Source of the DNA: Archaeoglobus veneficus SNP6
Lineage (GTDB): Archaea > Halobacteriota > Archaeoglobi > Archaeoglobales > Archaeoglobaceae
Assembly: GCF_000194625.1 (NCBI RefSeq)
Contig: NC_015320.1
Location: 682,001-746,000 of the forward strand
DNA length: 64,000 nucleotides
Reading direction: 5' to 3'
The notes beneath the pieces were generated by a model. That model made no database searches. It was not told the origin of the DNA and saw nothing but the letters and a program-made list of their open reading frames with translations. Each line of letters begins with the position of its first letter. Position 1 is the first letter of the stretch. A program made the translations under genes and the position numbers. This document shows positions 37,222 to 47,169 of this stretch, one piece after another.

Positions 37222-37687
37222 TTAAATTACTGTCTTTTCCACAAGGATCATCTGCTTTGATGGATCATGCTTTCTAAAAGAAATTATCAAAGTCGAGGTT
37301 TCGTAACCCTCTATGGCTTCACAGGGTTTTTTATACACCAATAATCGGACGACCTGAGAATCGTCCACAAACAGATATGGACTGCTAGGATCTTGTTTAT
37401 CTTTCTTAAGAGTGTCTAAAACAATTTTGGAGATATTGTCTACATCCTGGTTCTTGACTCTTGACTTTGGAACAAAAGCGACAATCGCAACATCTAACTG
37501 TGCTTTTCTTATCTCTTCAAACAAGGGGTTCTCCATCCAACTTTTTAAATTGGTCTTTATCTCTTTGATTATCTCTTTTTTAGTCTTGTTTGAGGTTTTA
37601 ATAACAATTAGATCACTGAATGATCCTTGAGCCCCCCTCTAGGACCAAAACATTATGTGGATTCCACTTCAATTTTGAATTAGACAT
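37222..37687 (-). pseudogene. RusA-like Holliday-junction resolvase, frameshifted
   Basis: The 3' part encodes the RusA core: NQDVDNISKIVLDTLKK with the catalytic aspartates and FVDDSQVVRLLVYKKP. The reading frame is open upstream (KTKKEIIKEIKTNLKSW) but has no start and ends at a TAG. In another frame an ATG at 37687 gives MSNSKLKWNPHNVLVLEG and runs into the same region. The two frames meet at a run of six G (37632-37637 on the + strand as C6). Removing one base would give one intact protein of about 154 residues. It is either a frameshift mutation, a recoding site or a sequence error. Confidence 0.68.
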
Positions 37688-37704
37688 ATAATGCTTGTCT
37701 CAAA

Positions 37705-37763
37705 AACCCTTTATGAGGGTTGTGGTGATTTATACTCCTGAGGAACCTCAGAATCAAAGATTC
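37705..37763. repeat. Array of three perfect short hairpins
   Basis: Three inverted repeats follow one another: AACCCT-ttatg-AGGGTT (37705-37721), CTGAGG-aa-CCTCAG (37738-37751) and GAATC-aaa-GATTC (37751-37763). They lie in the gene-free stretch upstream of the RusA-like gene. Possible roles are a transcription terminator, a protein-binding array, or a single-strand origin of an integrated replicon. The remaining part of the 37688-38034 gap is A/T-rich. It contains a short open frame without a start (about 37905-38037, ENKTKKANPIKKAIDQVLDG-like) that overlaps the next gene as ATGA. Confidence 0.45.
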
Positions 37764-38034
37764 TTTCTCTGTTACTTTTGTAGCAAAAGAGCGAGCATTT
37801 GATTATATTTATAAAATAATAAAGAAAAGATTTAACAAACGTTATTATTACGGCCGACAGGCAGTAATATTTCATCTTTCTCTGTTCTATCTCCTTTGGA
37901 GACGAGAAAAACAAAACAAAGAAGGCTAATCCAATAAAAAAGGCAATCGATCAAGTTTTGGATGGGCTAATTGAGACCTTCTCATCGGAAGAGAAACTAA
38001 TAGAAAAGGCAAATATAGTGGCAGGACATTGCCT

Positions 38035-38187
38035 ATGACTCAGGTAATCGAAAAAACTCCCGCACAGAAAGTGAACAAAGAAGATCCCATTGAAAAATTA
38101 AAGAAATTAAAAGAATTGTATGACTTGGGCATACTTAGTGAGGAGGAATATCAGAGAAAGAGAAAAGAGCTGTTAGAGATGCTTTAA
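38035..38187 (+). CDS. SHOCT-domain small protein
   Basis: This 50-residue protein ends with a SHOCT domain: DPIEKLKKLKELYDLGILSE then EEYQRKRKELLEML. SHOCT domains are short oligomerisation modules found at the ends of many membrane or phage-related proteins. The ATG overlaps the TGA of an upstream open frame (KAIDQVLDGLIETFSSEEKL) that lacks a visible start, so this may be the tail of a broken longer gene. Confidence 0.65.
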   Translation: MTQVIEKTPAQKVNKEDPIEKLKKLKELYDLGILSEEEYQRKRKELLEML

Positions 38188-38223
38188 TATCTGGCGAAAT
38201 TACTCTCTTCTGATTTTTGCGAG

Positions 38224-38493
38224 TTATTCTATCTTTTCACTCTCAACAACTCTTAGACCTATATTTTCCTGAATCATCAGGCAGTTCTCACAGAATATGG
38301 CCTGCATCTGCTTCCCGTTATCCATAACAGAAGATATCAGGAAGATGTCTTCCTCATCCCCACAAATCCAGCAAACTTTATGAGAACCAGCTTTAGAAAA
38401 TACTATTTCGCTTAGAATACGTTGATGCGCTGGAAGATCCTGTTTTGTATTATCCCACATCGATTTTGCATCGATCTCGGATATTTTGACCAT
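38224..38493 (-). CDS. Small zinc-binding protein, unknown
   Basis: About 89 residues with two CxxC pairs (KVCWICGDEED and IFCENCLMIQ) that should hold one zinc ion. A polar N-terminal segment and a VVESEKIE tail flank it. I chose the ATG at 38493 (MVKISEIDAKSMW); an in-frame start at 38538 is also possible. The role is unknown; it lies in the accessory region beside the primase-like gene. The 245 bp upstream (38539-38783) shows only a 29-codon frame and nothing convincing. Confidence 0.55.
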   Translation of the reverse strand: MVKISEIDAKSMWDNTKQDLPAHQRILSEIVFSKAGSHKVCWICGDEEDIFLISSVMDNGKQMQAIFCENCLMIQENIGLRVVESEKIE

Positions 38494-38783
38494 TGTTTTT
38501 CTATGTTTTGTACCCCTATATACTTTTCCTACTGTCAAAATGCGAAAGTAAGCATGTCATCTTAGAAATGGTGGGTAGGTTTCAGTTTTGCAGTAAAAAT
38601 TAGACCTCTCTATTTTCTAGCAATTATCAAGGAACCAAATTTCAAAAACTCCTCCTCTTGAATTGCCAAGCTGTCTATTGATTTAAAAAATACACCCATG
38701 ATTTAGACCAATAATGAAGGAGTAGAATAGTTTTCAAGAGAGATGGACTTCCGTCTACACACTCCCAACAAGAATTATCTCTA

Positions 38784-39680
38784 TCACAACCCCCAAAGAT
38801 ATCCAGCAAAACTCTCAGCATGCTTTACCACGTACTCAGGCGTCAAACTCCTCAACCACTCAACAATTCCATCATCGTAGAGCATGCTTTCACTCAAAGG
38901 CACGCTCACACCATCTGGCTCAAAGTCCTTCATGTGCAGACAGCCTAAAGGAACCCTTGCGAGCTTTCCGCTCGGTGTCTGGGAGGGGTCGATAATTATG
39001 TGGTCTTCTTTCTTCTCGTGCCCTCCTGCAACCTTAAAGCTGACCTTCTGCTTTATCTGTCTCACCCAGACGTCCGTCCAGGATTTAAACAAAGCTCCTT
39101 TGCTGTGGTACTGGACTTTCTCCTCGTAAAACTCCGGTGGTTGCGGCCTGGAGAGGAAACAGTAAACATGGAAGCTTGAACCTGTCCAGTAGACCGCTAT
39201 CGACTCAACGAGCTCGTTGAACTCATTATCGGTTCTCCTTTGTTCTTCCATAATTTCGATTAGGAGTCTCGTAACCTCCAGCGACTTCTCCGCAGGCATA
39301 TTGGTGCGGTCTATGTCGATAAAAATCCTTTCAATTGGCTTGCCCTCTCCCTCTCCATTCGTTGCATAGAAGAACTCTGAATATTTTCTCGGTACAAAGT
39401 ACCGCCAGAGCAAAACCTGTCTCTCGTTTAATCTGTTCTTAACCTCGCTCAGGTGGTACCTCGCTCTGAGCTTCAGGAATTCTTCATCGATGTAATCGAA
39501 GTCTTCAATCCATAGCTCTCCGAGTTTACCTGCTCGATTCAGGAAATAGGGAACTTTGGCCTTTGGAACATAGGTTTTGCTTGCAATCTCTTTTCCTTTT
39601 AGGAAATCTCGTAGATATGGGGCAATTCTACCGTAAAGGCTGAGAACGTCGATTTCGCCAAAGGGTTTGAGCAAGTCCAT
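38784..39680 (-). CDS. AEP-superfamily primase-like protein
   Basis: This 298-residue protein has the three motifs of archaeo-eukaryotic primases: motif I hhDhD as FIDID (Asp122, Asp124), motif II sxH as SFH (169-171) after YWTGS, and motif III with Asp231 (IIIDPSQTPSGKLARVPLGCLHMK), including the Arg242/Leu-Gly-His pattern of PrimPol-type enzymes. It is not the chromosomal PriS, lacking the usual PriS zinc loop. Enzymes of this kind start DNA synthesis on plasmids and viruses. It supports reading 31-39.7 kb as an integrated replicon. Confidence 0.75.
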   Translation of the reverse strand: MDLLKPFGEIDVLSLYGRIAPYLRDFLKGKEIASKTYVPKAKVPYFLNRAGKLGELWIEDFDYIDEEFLKLRARYHLSEVKNRLNERQVLLWRYFVPRKYSEFFYATNGEGEGKPIERIFIDIDRTNMPAEKSLEVTRLLIEIMEEQRRTDNEFNELVESIAVYWTGSSFHVYCFLSRPQPPEFYEEKVQYHSKGALFKSWTDVWVRQIKQKVSFKVAGGHEKKEDHIIIDPSQTPSGKLARVPLGCLHMKDFEPDGVSVPLSESMLYDDGIVEWLRSLTPEYVVKHAESFAGYLWGL

Positions 39681-39775
39681 ATTCTACTCTTGACTGGCAC
39701 TTATTTAAATGTAAACTGCAGGCATCTCTCTGCTATCTCGCGAATACTTGCAGGCCAGTGCAAGGCCAAACAGGG

Positions 39776-39844
39776 TAAAATACATATATTGGCTTGTGTT
39801 TGTTTGAGAAGGGTTTAAGGAAAGTTCTGGATAAAATACATATA
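39776..39844 (+). promoter_or_regulatory. Duplicated TATA-type promoter upstream of egsA
   Basis: TAAAATACATATA occurs twice as an exact 13-bp direct repeat (39776-39788 and 39832-39844), each followed by a Ttgg(c/t)ttgtg-like tract. The second copy ends about 75 bp before the egsA ATG at 39920. They are probably tandem promoters formed by a small duplication. The gap 39681-39919 contains no gene. Confidence 0.55.
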
Positions 39845-39919
39845 CGTTTCCAGATAGACAGTATTTGGTTTGTGCTGCTCTCCCTCTGTGGCTAACCAGA
39901 TCTGAGTAAGGTGGTTAAG

Positions 39920-40990
39920 ATGAGGAAGCTTGTGAGTTATTTCAAAAGCGCAGAATTTCCCCGTATCGTAGAAGTTTCTGAAAATGCCCGAAAAAAAGTC
40001 AGGAACACTCTCGAAGCGATGGATTGCTCCTCGGCTCTACTTATTACGGGCAAGAACGTGTACGATGCTGTAGCGAGAAAGATAGAGGAGAGACTCGAAG
40101 GCCTTGTTTTGAGAACGGTTTTTGTTACCACGCTGCGGCTTGAAGACGTAAGAAGGACCGAGGTCGAAATGGGGCTTGAAGAGGTTGACAGCGTCGTCGG
40201 CGTTGGAGGTGGACGCGTCCTTGACTTTGGTAAGGTCATCTCCTCTGAGCTTAACGCTCCCTTCATAAGCATACCTTCCACAGCGTCCCACGATGGAATT
40301 GCATCTCCTGTAGCGAGTTTTAAGGAGAACGGGAAACCTGTTTCGATATCAACCAATCCTCCCGCTGCCGTTCTTGCGGACATTACGGTCATAAGGAATA
40401 GCCCCATTCGTTTGGTTAGGAGCGGTTATGGTGATCTGATTTCAAACGTTACGGCTGTTAAGGACTGGAAACTCGGAAAAGAAATCAAAGACGAGGAATA
40501 CAGCGAAGTAGCGGCATCCATGGCGCTTATGCCGGCAAACCTGCTGCTCGCCGAAGCTGATAGACTCGACCTCAAGACACCATCGCATCTCGAACTTCTC
40601 GTCAAGGGACTCATTCTGAGCGGGATGACAATATCGATAGTTGGCAGCAGCAGACCTGTAAGTGGAGCGGAGCACAAGTTCAGTCACGCCCTGGACTACC
40701 TGGGATATGGAAATGGGACGCACGGTGAGCAGGTAGGAATCGGAACAATCATTATGGAGTACTTCCACGAGAAGGCCTACGGCGTGGGAGACTGGGAACT
40801 CATAAAGAGCTCGCTCGAAAAAATTCAGGCACCAACGATGGCGAGGGAAATCGGGCTTACGAAGGAGCAGGTTATTGAGGCGTTGCAGTATGCGAAGAGG
40901 GTAAGGAAGAAGAGGTACACGATACTCGAAGATTTGGATCCAAGTAAGGAGGATTTTGAGATAGCCCTTGAGAAGACGGGGGTCGTATGA
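39920..40990 (+). CDS. egsA: sn-glycerol-1-phosphate dehydrogenase
   Basis: This enzyme reduces dihydroxyacetone phosphate to sn-glycerol-1-phosphate, which sets the stereochemistry of archaeal membrane lipids. It is full length (356 residues), with GVGGGRVLDFGKVIS (nucleotide binding), ISIPSTASHDGIASPVAS, SGYGDLISNVTAVKDW and the zinc ligands in GAEHKFSHALDYL and NGTHGEQVGIGT. The ATG at 39920 has AGGTGGTTA upstream; a GTG at 39911 is in frame. It is the archaeal signature gene of the window. Confidence 0.96.
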   Translation: MRKLVSYFKSAEFPRIVEVSENARKKVRNTLEAMDCSSALLITGKNVYDAVARKIEERLEGLVLRTVFVTTLRLEDVRRTEVEMGLEEVDSVVGVGGGRVLDFGKVISSELNAPFISIPSTASHDGIASPVASFKENGKPVSISTNPPAAVLADITVIRNSPIRLVRSGYGDLISNVTAVKDWKLGKEIKDEEYSEVAASMALMPANLLLAEADRLDLKTPSHLELLVKGLILSGMTISIVGSSRPVSGAEHKFSHALDYLGYGNGTHGEQVGIGTIIMEYFHEKAYGVGDWELIKSSLEKIQAPTMAREIGLTKEQVIEALQYAKRVRKKRYTILEDLDPSKEDFEIALEKTGVV

Positions 40991-41026
40991 GTTTGTGGAA
41001 GAGAATGGGTAAAAAAAACCTGAAAT

Positions 41027-42673
41027 CTACAAAAGCTCACCGACATCAAACAGCTCCGATAGGTCGAGTTCGAAAGCAACCACTGGCGTTGCAAGCTTGA
41101 AGTTCTCCAGGACTTCGGGGTGTATTTCTCCAAACACTCCAACCTTCTTGCCGTCCACCACGATGTCTGCTCTCCTTCCTTCTATGAATGCATCATCGCT
41201 GCTCTCTGCCACACTCCACTCAAGATCAAGCTCTCTCATGACTGCCTGAACAACGCTCCTGATTTCTGCAAAGTTCGCCCTTGCATGGGTTGAGCATGCT
41301 GCGAGCCTCAGTCTGTTTTTCGTTCCAACAACGACATCTCCAACTTCGAATATGCGCTGGGGCATCGCGTGGTGGGTGTTGTACGACAGTAACTCGAGCA
41401 GCTTTGGCAGTATGTCCGTCCTCACGATGGTGTGGTCTTCGGTCAGAGGATGCATGAGAGGCGTGTAGTCTTTCCATGCCTCGCCACTTCTGCGCATGTA
41501 CTCGTACTGCACCCTCTCATTCGTTAAAGTGAAAGTAATGACCTCTAAGTAGCCGAGACCAATCATTACCTCTCTTGCAATCTCCCTCATCTCGTTCCAG
41601 TTGTGAGTCGTGCCTATAGCGTTCGTTGGTGGATACTCCGGTTCAATTCTGTCGTATCCGTAGCCTATCGCGATATCTTCTATTATGTCCCACTCGTGCA
41701 TGATGTCAGCCCTGTACGGTGGTACCAGTACTTCAACACTCTCGTCAATCCTGCCCACTCCAAACCTCATCCTTTCCAGAGCGAGCTTAATGTCATCATC
41801 GCTCATCTCGAAGCCAAGAAGGGCATATATCTCGTCCTTGCTTACAACCATTCTTTTCGGGCTAAGATCCGGCGTGAGCTCAGTTCTTCCATCAGGATAC
41901 GTTATCTCAACGCTTTCTATTATCCCTCCCCTATCGGCAAGCATCGTTGCGAGGATGCTTAAAGCTTTGTCAACGTTCTCGTCGAAGCCCGTCACGTCTA
42001 TGAACAGATCGGTAGTCCTCTCAGTGACTCTTGTCTTCTCCGCGTTGATTACCGGTGGGAACGAAATGACCTCGTTCTTTGAGTCCAGGATCATTGGATA
42101 TCTGTCCTTTCCTTCGAGGATGAACCTGTACTCCTTACCCTTTGGGTGCTTTTCGAGGATTTCGGCAACGCTCATCTCCTCGCTGAAGTCGAGGGGGACG
42201 AATGAGAACGATGAATCCACGGCAGTATAGCGGAGAGGGAAGTAAACCTTGCTCAAATCGTGGACACCTATCGCCATCTTTCTCCTGTTTCTGCCTATAG
42301 TCCAGTGTAAGTCTTCCTGGACTTCCATAAGCGAGCGTATAACTTCATCGGTAATCTTGAGGTTTCTAACAACACATCCCACGATTCTGGGCCTTACTTC
42401 AAGAACGGCGGGCTCAACGACTATTTTCCAGTCTGCGGATTTTGCCTGATACTCTTTGTAGCCATGCTCTATGTCGAGGAAGCCCCGCAACGCCCTCGCA
42501 ACGCCCTCAACACTGTACAGATCTGGCCTATTCGGGAAGAACTCAACATCAACGTGATCCTCCTCAACCCTCTCAATGTCACAGCCAAGCATCGGCAGCC
42601 TTTCGAGGATTTCTTCTCTGCTCTTTCCAACGAGCCTTTCAAGCTCGTCCCAGTAAAGCGTGACAACTGGCAT
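41027..42673 (-). CDS. pheT: Phenylalanyl-tRNA synthetase beta subunit
   Basis: This is the beta subunit of the (alpha-beta)2 enzyme, 548 residues, the archaeal/eukaryotic length. It shows the N-terminal YWDELERLVGKSREEI, GCDIERVEEDHVDVEFFPNRPDLYSVEGVARALRGF (B1-like), the B3/B4 editing region, the B5 domain (LSPKRMVVSKDEIYALLGFEMSDDDI) and the catalytic-like core (VFGEIHPEVLENFKL). It lies 14 bp downstream of pheS, with GAGAGGTGATTGA as ribosome binding site. Confidence 0.95.
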   Translation of the reverse strand: MPVVTLYWDELERLVGKSREEILERLPMLGCDIERVEEDHVDVEFFPNRPDLYSVEGVARALRGFLDIEHGYKEYQAKSADWKIVVEPAVLEVRPRIVGCVVRNLKITDEVIRSLMEVQEDLHWTIGRNRRKMAIGVHDLSKVYFPLRYTAVDSSFSFVPLDFSEEMSVAEILEKHPKGKEYRFILEGKDRYPMILDSKNEVISFPPVINAEKTRVTERTTDLFIDVTGFDENVDKALSILATMLADRGGIIESVEITYPDGRTELTPDLSPKRMVVSKDEIYALLGFEMSDDDIKLALERMRFGVGRIDESVEVLVPPYRADIMHEWDIIEDIAIGYGYDRIEPEYPPTNAIGTTHNWNEMREIAREVMIGLGYLEVITFTLTNERVQYEYMRRSGEAWKDYTPLMHPLTEDHTIVRTDILPKLLELLSYNTHHAMPQRIFEVGDVVVGTKNRLRLAACSTHARANFAEIRSVVQAVMRELDLEWSVAESSDDAFIEGRRADIVVDGKKVGVFGEIHPEVLENFKLATPVVAFELDLSELFDVGELL

Positions 42674-42687
42674 TCAATCACCTCTCG

Positions 42688-44130
42688 CTATCGCTTTATT
42701 GCCGGCACGCTTCTCAACCAGCCTATGTCTGGCAGGTAGAGTCTTCTCAGATCCTTCATTCCAAGCCTGAGCATCGCGAGTCTGCCAATGCCCAGCCCCC
42801 AGGCGAGAACCCTGCCTTTTATGCCAAGAGGCTGCGTTACCTCCTTCCTGAAAACGCCCGCCCCGCCAAGCTCTATCCAGCCCAGACCCTCGGCGTAGAC
42901 CTCTGGCTCGACGCTCGGCTCTGTGTAGGGGAAATAACCCGGCCTGAAGCGGACATCTTCAAAGCCCATTTTGAGGAAGAATTCCTTAAGCAGGCCGAGG
43001 AGGTCTTTGAAGCCAACATTTTCATCGAGAACGACTCCCTCGAGCTGATCGAATTCTGGAAGATGTGTGGCGTCGATTGTTTCGCGGCGATAAACTCTAT
43101 CAATGCAGAAGGCCTTAACCGGCGGCTCCGGATTTTCTGCGAGGTAATGAATGGTTATCGCCGTTGTGTGTGTTCTCAGCACGAGCTGTCTCGCTCTATC
43201 AATGCTCCATACGCCTCCCCAGCCCGTTGAGCCAGTCTCCCACCCATTCTCATGTGTCAGCCTAACTCTCTCGACCACATCTCCCTCAAGCTCAACGTAG
43301 CTGTCGAGGTAGAACGTGTCCTGCATATCCCTTGCAGGATGGTCTTGCGGCTGGAATAAAGCGTCGAAGTTCCAGAAAGCGGGCTGGACGTAGTGACCCT
43401 TTATCTCCGTAAATCCCATCTCGAGGAAGATTTTGCGGCACTCTCTTATTATTCTCTCGTATGGGTGGAGCTTTGCGGTGAAGATATCCCTCGAAGGGAT
43501 TGTAATGTCGTATTTGAGAAACTCCTTGCCCTTCCACGAGCCTGAGGTTAAAATTTCCGGCGTCAGGTCTGTTACGTAATCCTTAAGCTCAGCCTCTGGC
43601 TTCTCCAGCACTGTGACGTATATCTCCTTTTCTTCGTCAAAATCGATGAGTTTTCTTCTGAGGAGGCTTTTTACGTCATCCTCACTGACGGCATCAGCGT
43701 TGCAGGCAGAAATAGCCCTCAGCGCCCCCTTTTCCCTAAACTCCGGAACGCGTACCAGCCTTACAACGCCATCCTGTATCTCAACAGCTTTCTTTCTCCT
43801 CAACCAGCCGAGGGCTATACCAAACTCCTGCTTTCCAAGTTCTTTCTCGAGATCCTTTATGTGCTTCGGTTCATGGAGAAGTTTGACCAGTCTCTCCTCA
43901 GGCAGTCCCTCTTTCAGATACCTTTCGCCTTCCCCTGTCAGCCTGTATATTCTCTTCTTTATCGTCTCGACTTTTGCCAGCCCCTTTTCCTGCAGCAGGT
44001 GGGCTGCCTTGAGAACGGCATCCTTCTTCATTCCTGAGGCTTCGGCTGCCTCATCCAGCCTGTATCTCCTGCCTTCTTCGAGGGCTTTAAGCAGTTGGAT
44101 CTCTATAGGCGATAGCACCATTTCAACCAC
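42688..44130 (-). CDS. pheS: Phenylalanyl-tRNA synthetase alpha subunit
   Basis: This is the catalytic alpha subunit, 480 residues. An archaeal-type N-terminal winged-helix region (LSPIEIQLLKALEEGRRYRLDEAA) binds tRNA. The class II core has motif 2 (KAFCIDRVYRRETIDATHLPEFDQLEGVV) and motif 3 (RVLAWGLGIGRLAMLRLGMKDLR). It heads the pheS-pheT operon, divergent from rpo7. Confidence 0.95.
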   Translation of the reverse strand: MVEMVLSPIEIQLLKALEEGRRYRLDEAAEASGMKKDAVLKAAHLLQEKGLAKVETIKKRIYRLTGEGERYLKEGLPEERLVKLLHEPKHIKDLEKELGKQEFGIALGWLRRKKAVEIQDGVVRLVRVPEFREKGALRAISACNADAVSEDDVKSLLRRKLIDFDEEKEIYVTVLEKPEAELKDYVTDLTPEILTSGSWKGKEFLKYDITIPSRDIFTAKLHPYERIIRECRKIFLEMGFTEIKGHYVQPAFWNFDALFQPQDHPARDMQDTFYLDSYVELEGDVVERVRLTHENGWETGSTGWGGVWSIDRARQLVLRTHTTAITIHYLAENPEPPVKAFCIDRVYRRETIDATHLPEFDQLEGVVLDENVGFKDLLGLLKEFFLKMGFEDVRFRPGYFPYTEPSVEPEVYAEGLGWIELGGAGVFRKEVTQPLGIKGRVLAWGLGIGRLAMLRLGMKDLRRLYLPDIGWLRSVPAIKR

Positions 44131-44309
44131 CGCTTCTCTAAGATATAAGTATCAGCGTGACGCTGCGACACCATCTGCCAGCAGTAAAGGCTTGCAAGGC
44201 AGAAGGATTAAAAAACTTTGGTATTTCTGTGGCGGATGTACGGCGGGCATACGTTAAATTTATATTGCCTCCTCGTCGCTTTTTCATGCTACAACCTTCT
44301 GGTGATATT

Positions 44310-44879
44310 ATGTACGCAAGGATAAGAGTTCGTGATACTGTCAGAGTCCCTCCCACGAGGCTCGGAGAAGACATAGAGGAGGTAATCAGGGATCTGCTCT
44401 GGGAGCAGTTTGAGGGCAGACTTGATAGAGAGTACGGTATGCTCATCGGGATAGAGAACATAGAGGACATCGGTGAGGGGCGTATAATCGAAGGGGACGG
44501 GGCGGTATACTTCGATGTAGAGTTTACGGCCATCGTGTTCAAGCCTCTCCTTCAGGAGGTTATAGAGGGTGAGGTTGTCGAGGTTGTGGAATTTGGTGCC
44601 TTTGTTTCTATTGGCCCGCTTGACGCGCTTCTCCATATGAGTCAGATAACCGACGATTTTATGGTGTATGACGAGAAAAACAAGAAGCTGATCGGGAGAG
44701 AGACCAAGAAGAGCTTGGGTGAGGGCGACCTGGTTAGGGCGAGAATAGTTGCCCTCAGCCTGAAAGAGAGAGAGCCGGAAAGGAGCAAGATTGGTTTAAC
44801 CATGCGCCAGCCCTGGCTCGGCAACCTGAAGTGGATTGAAGAGGAAATCAAGAAGCTCGAGAAAGAGGGAGCAGCATGA
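44310..44879 (+). CDS. rpo7: RNA polymerase subunit Rpo7 (E')
   Basis: Rpo7 forms the stalk of archaeal RNA polymerase with Rpo4. The 189 residues show an N-terminal RNP-like domain (MYARIRVRDTVRVPPTRLGEDIEEVI) and a C-terminal S1 domain (GEVVEVVEFGAFVSIGPLDALLHMSQI). The ATG at 44310 is supported by GGTGAT four bases upstream; the frame is open further upstream but that extension is unlike the family. It heads an information-processing operon through kae1, with the next gene overlapping as ATGA. Confidence 0.95.
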   Translation: MYARIRVRDTVRVPPTRLGEDIEEVIRDLLWEQFEGRLDREYGMLIGIENIEDIGEGRIIEGDGAVYFDVEFTAIVFKPLLQEVIEGEVVEVVEFGAFVSIGPLDALLHMSQITDDFMVYDEKNKKLIGRETKKSLGEGDLVRARIVALSLKEREPERSKIGLTMRQPWLGNLKWIEEEIKKLEKEGAA

Positions 44880-45064
44880 CCGAGCTTGCCTGCAGGAAGT
44901 GCAAGTTCATAAGTCTCAATTCGACAGTCTGCAAAAACTGCGGAAGTACTGAACTCACGAAGGAATGGTACGGTTACTTAATCATCATAGATCCGGAGAA
45001 GAGCGAAGTAGCAAAAAAGCTCGGGGTAAAGATTCCCGGTAAATATGCGCTCAAGGTAGGCTGA
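44876..45064 (+). CDS. spt4: Transcription elongation factor Spt4 (Rpo E'')
   Basis: Spt4 pairs with Spt5/NusG to keep RNA polymerase processive. The 62 residues hold two CxxC zinc pairs (ACRKCKF and VCKNCGST), then WYGYLIIIDPEKSEVAKKLG and GKYALKV, all typical. It overlaps rpo7 by 4 bp and is followed directly by the dephospho-CoA kinase gene. Confidence 0.95.
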   Translation: MTELACRKCKFISLNSTVCKNCGSTELTKEWYGYLIIIDPEKSEVAKKLGVKIPGKYALKVG

Positions 45065-45065
45065 T

Positions 45066-45623
45066 ATGCTGAGGCTGCCCGAAGAGCTGAGGAAAGAGTG
45101 CAGGAAGCCACAGGGGAGGCTGTGCAGTCTGGATTCGGTGAATCCGGTAGCTGCCGTTGGGGATGTCGTAAGTTACTCCCTGCTCTCAATGGGCCGCAAG
45201 CCAGTAATCATAGTTTTTGACGGCAGAACAGAGAGGAGAAAATTCGAGCAGCTCGAAGAGCTCGAAAGGATGACTGCAGAGTACGAACGCATTGAAGTTG
45301 AGAATCCTCCCTCAACGATAACCTATGAGCTCGTCGTAGCTTTGAAGAGGGCTGTGGAAGTGGCAGCAGAAGGTGTAAGGACAAAGGTCTTCGTTAAGGG
45401 TGAAGAGGACCTGGCTCTAATGCCGCTGGTGTGTCTGCTCCCCTCAGGCAGCGTCGTTTACGGGCAGCCGGGTGAGGGGGTTGTGGAGGTAAATGTGACC
45501 CCCGAGAAAAAACTACTAATACTCCAGCTCATGGAGCAGATGGAGAGGCTTAAAAGAGATGGTAAAAATGGTGAAGACGTCATTAGTTTGTGCAGGGGGT
45601 GGAGCAATGGAGATCTTCGTTGA
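45066..45623 (+). CDS. GTP-dependent dephospho-CoA kinase (DUF359)
   Basis: This family makes CoA from dephospho-CoA with GTP in archaea. The 185 residues show the DUF359 pattern: LRKECRKPQGRLCSLDSV, AAVGDVVSYSLLSMGRKPVIIVFDGRTER, ENPPSTITYELVVALKRAV, VFVKGEEDLALMPLVCLLPSGSVVYGQPGEGVV. It starts one base after spt4 and overlaps rps24e by 17 bp, a conserved archaeal gene order. Confidence 0.9.
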   Translation: MLRLPEELRKECRKPQGRLCSLDSVNPVAAVGDVVSYSLLSMGRKPVIIVFDGRTERRKFEQLEELERMTAEYERIEVENPPSTITYELVVALKRAVEVAAEGVRTKVFVKGEEDLALMPLVCLLPSGSVVYGQPGEGVVEVNVTPEKKLLILQLMEQMERLKRDGKNGEDVISLCRGWSNGDLR

Positions 45624-45930
45624 AAAGGACAGGCAGAACCCGCTTCTCAAGAGGAGGGAAATCTACTTCAGGCTGAAGTATGAGGAAGAAGGGGCGACAC
45701 CTTCGAGGAAAGACGTGAGGCAGAAAATCGCAGGGTTATTCAACGCGAACCTTGATACGGTCATCATAGACTACATCAAGCCGGAATTCGGTAAGTGTGA
45801 GGCGTTCTGCTACGCCAAGATCTACGATAGCGTCGAAGACTTGCACGCAATCGAAGAAGACCACATAATAAAGAGAAACTTTGGAAAGTCTGAGGGAGAA
45901 GGCGAGGAAGGAGAGGGAGAGGAAGAGTGA
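45607..45930 (+). CDS. rps24e: Ribosomal protein S24e
   Basis: This is a small-subunit ribosomal protein of 107 residues, with MEIFVEKDRQNPLLKRREIYFRL, a central TPSRKDVRQKIAGLFNANLDTVIIDYIKPEFGKCEAFCYAKIY and an acidic Glu/Gly-rich tail. The ATG at 45607 follows GGGGGTGGAGC. The tail consists of short GEGEEG repeats. Confidence 0.95.
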   Translation: MEIFVEKDRQNPLLKRREIYFRLKYEEEGATPSRKDVRQKIAGLFNANLDTVIIDYIKPEFGKCEAFCYAKIYDSVEDLHAIEEDHIIKRNFGKSEGEGEEGEGEEE

Positions 45931-45946
45931 TTGAAGAGGTGATCCT

Positions 45947-47079
<1,133 letters not shown>

Positions 47080-47169
47080 ACTTTTTGTGTGGTCTGTATA
47101 GACTCAGTAGTCTCTCCATAGCTTGATGACAAAACTTTTTAGATTGCTGAAACAGTATGGGGCAGAACC

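Noticed and set aside
37711-37914. 67-codon open frame on the minus strand across the hairpin array
   Set aside because: It crosses the inverted repeats, is low-complexity and A/T-driven, and has no ribosome binding site.
38570-38710. 29-codon minus-strand frame (MGVFFKSIDSLAIQEEE)
   Set aside because: It is too short and isolated, with no supporting signal.
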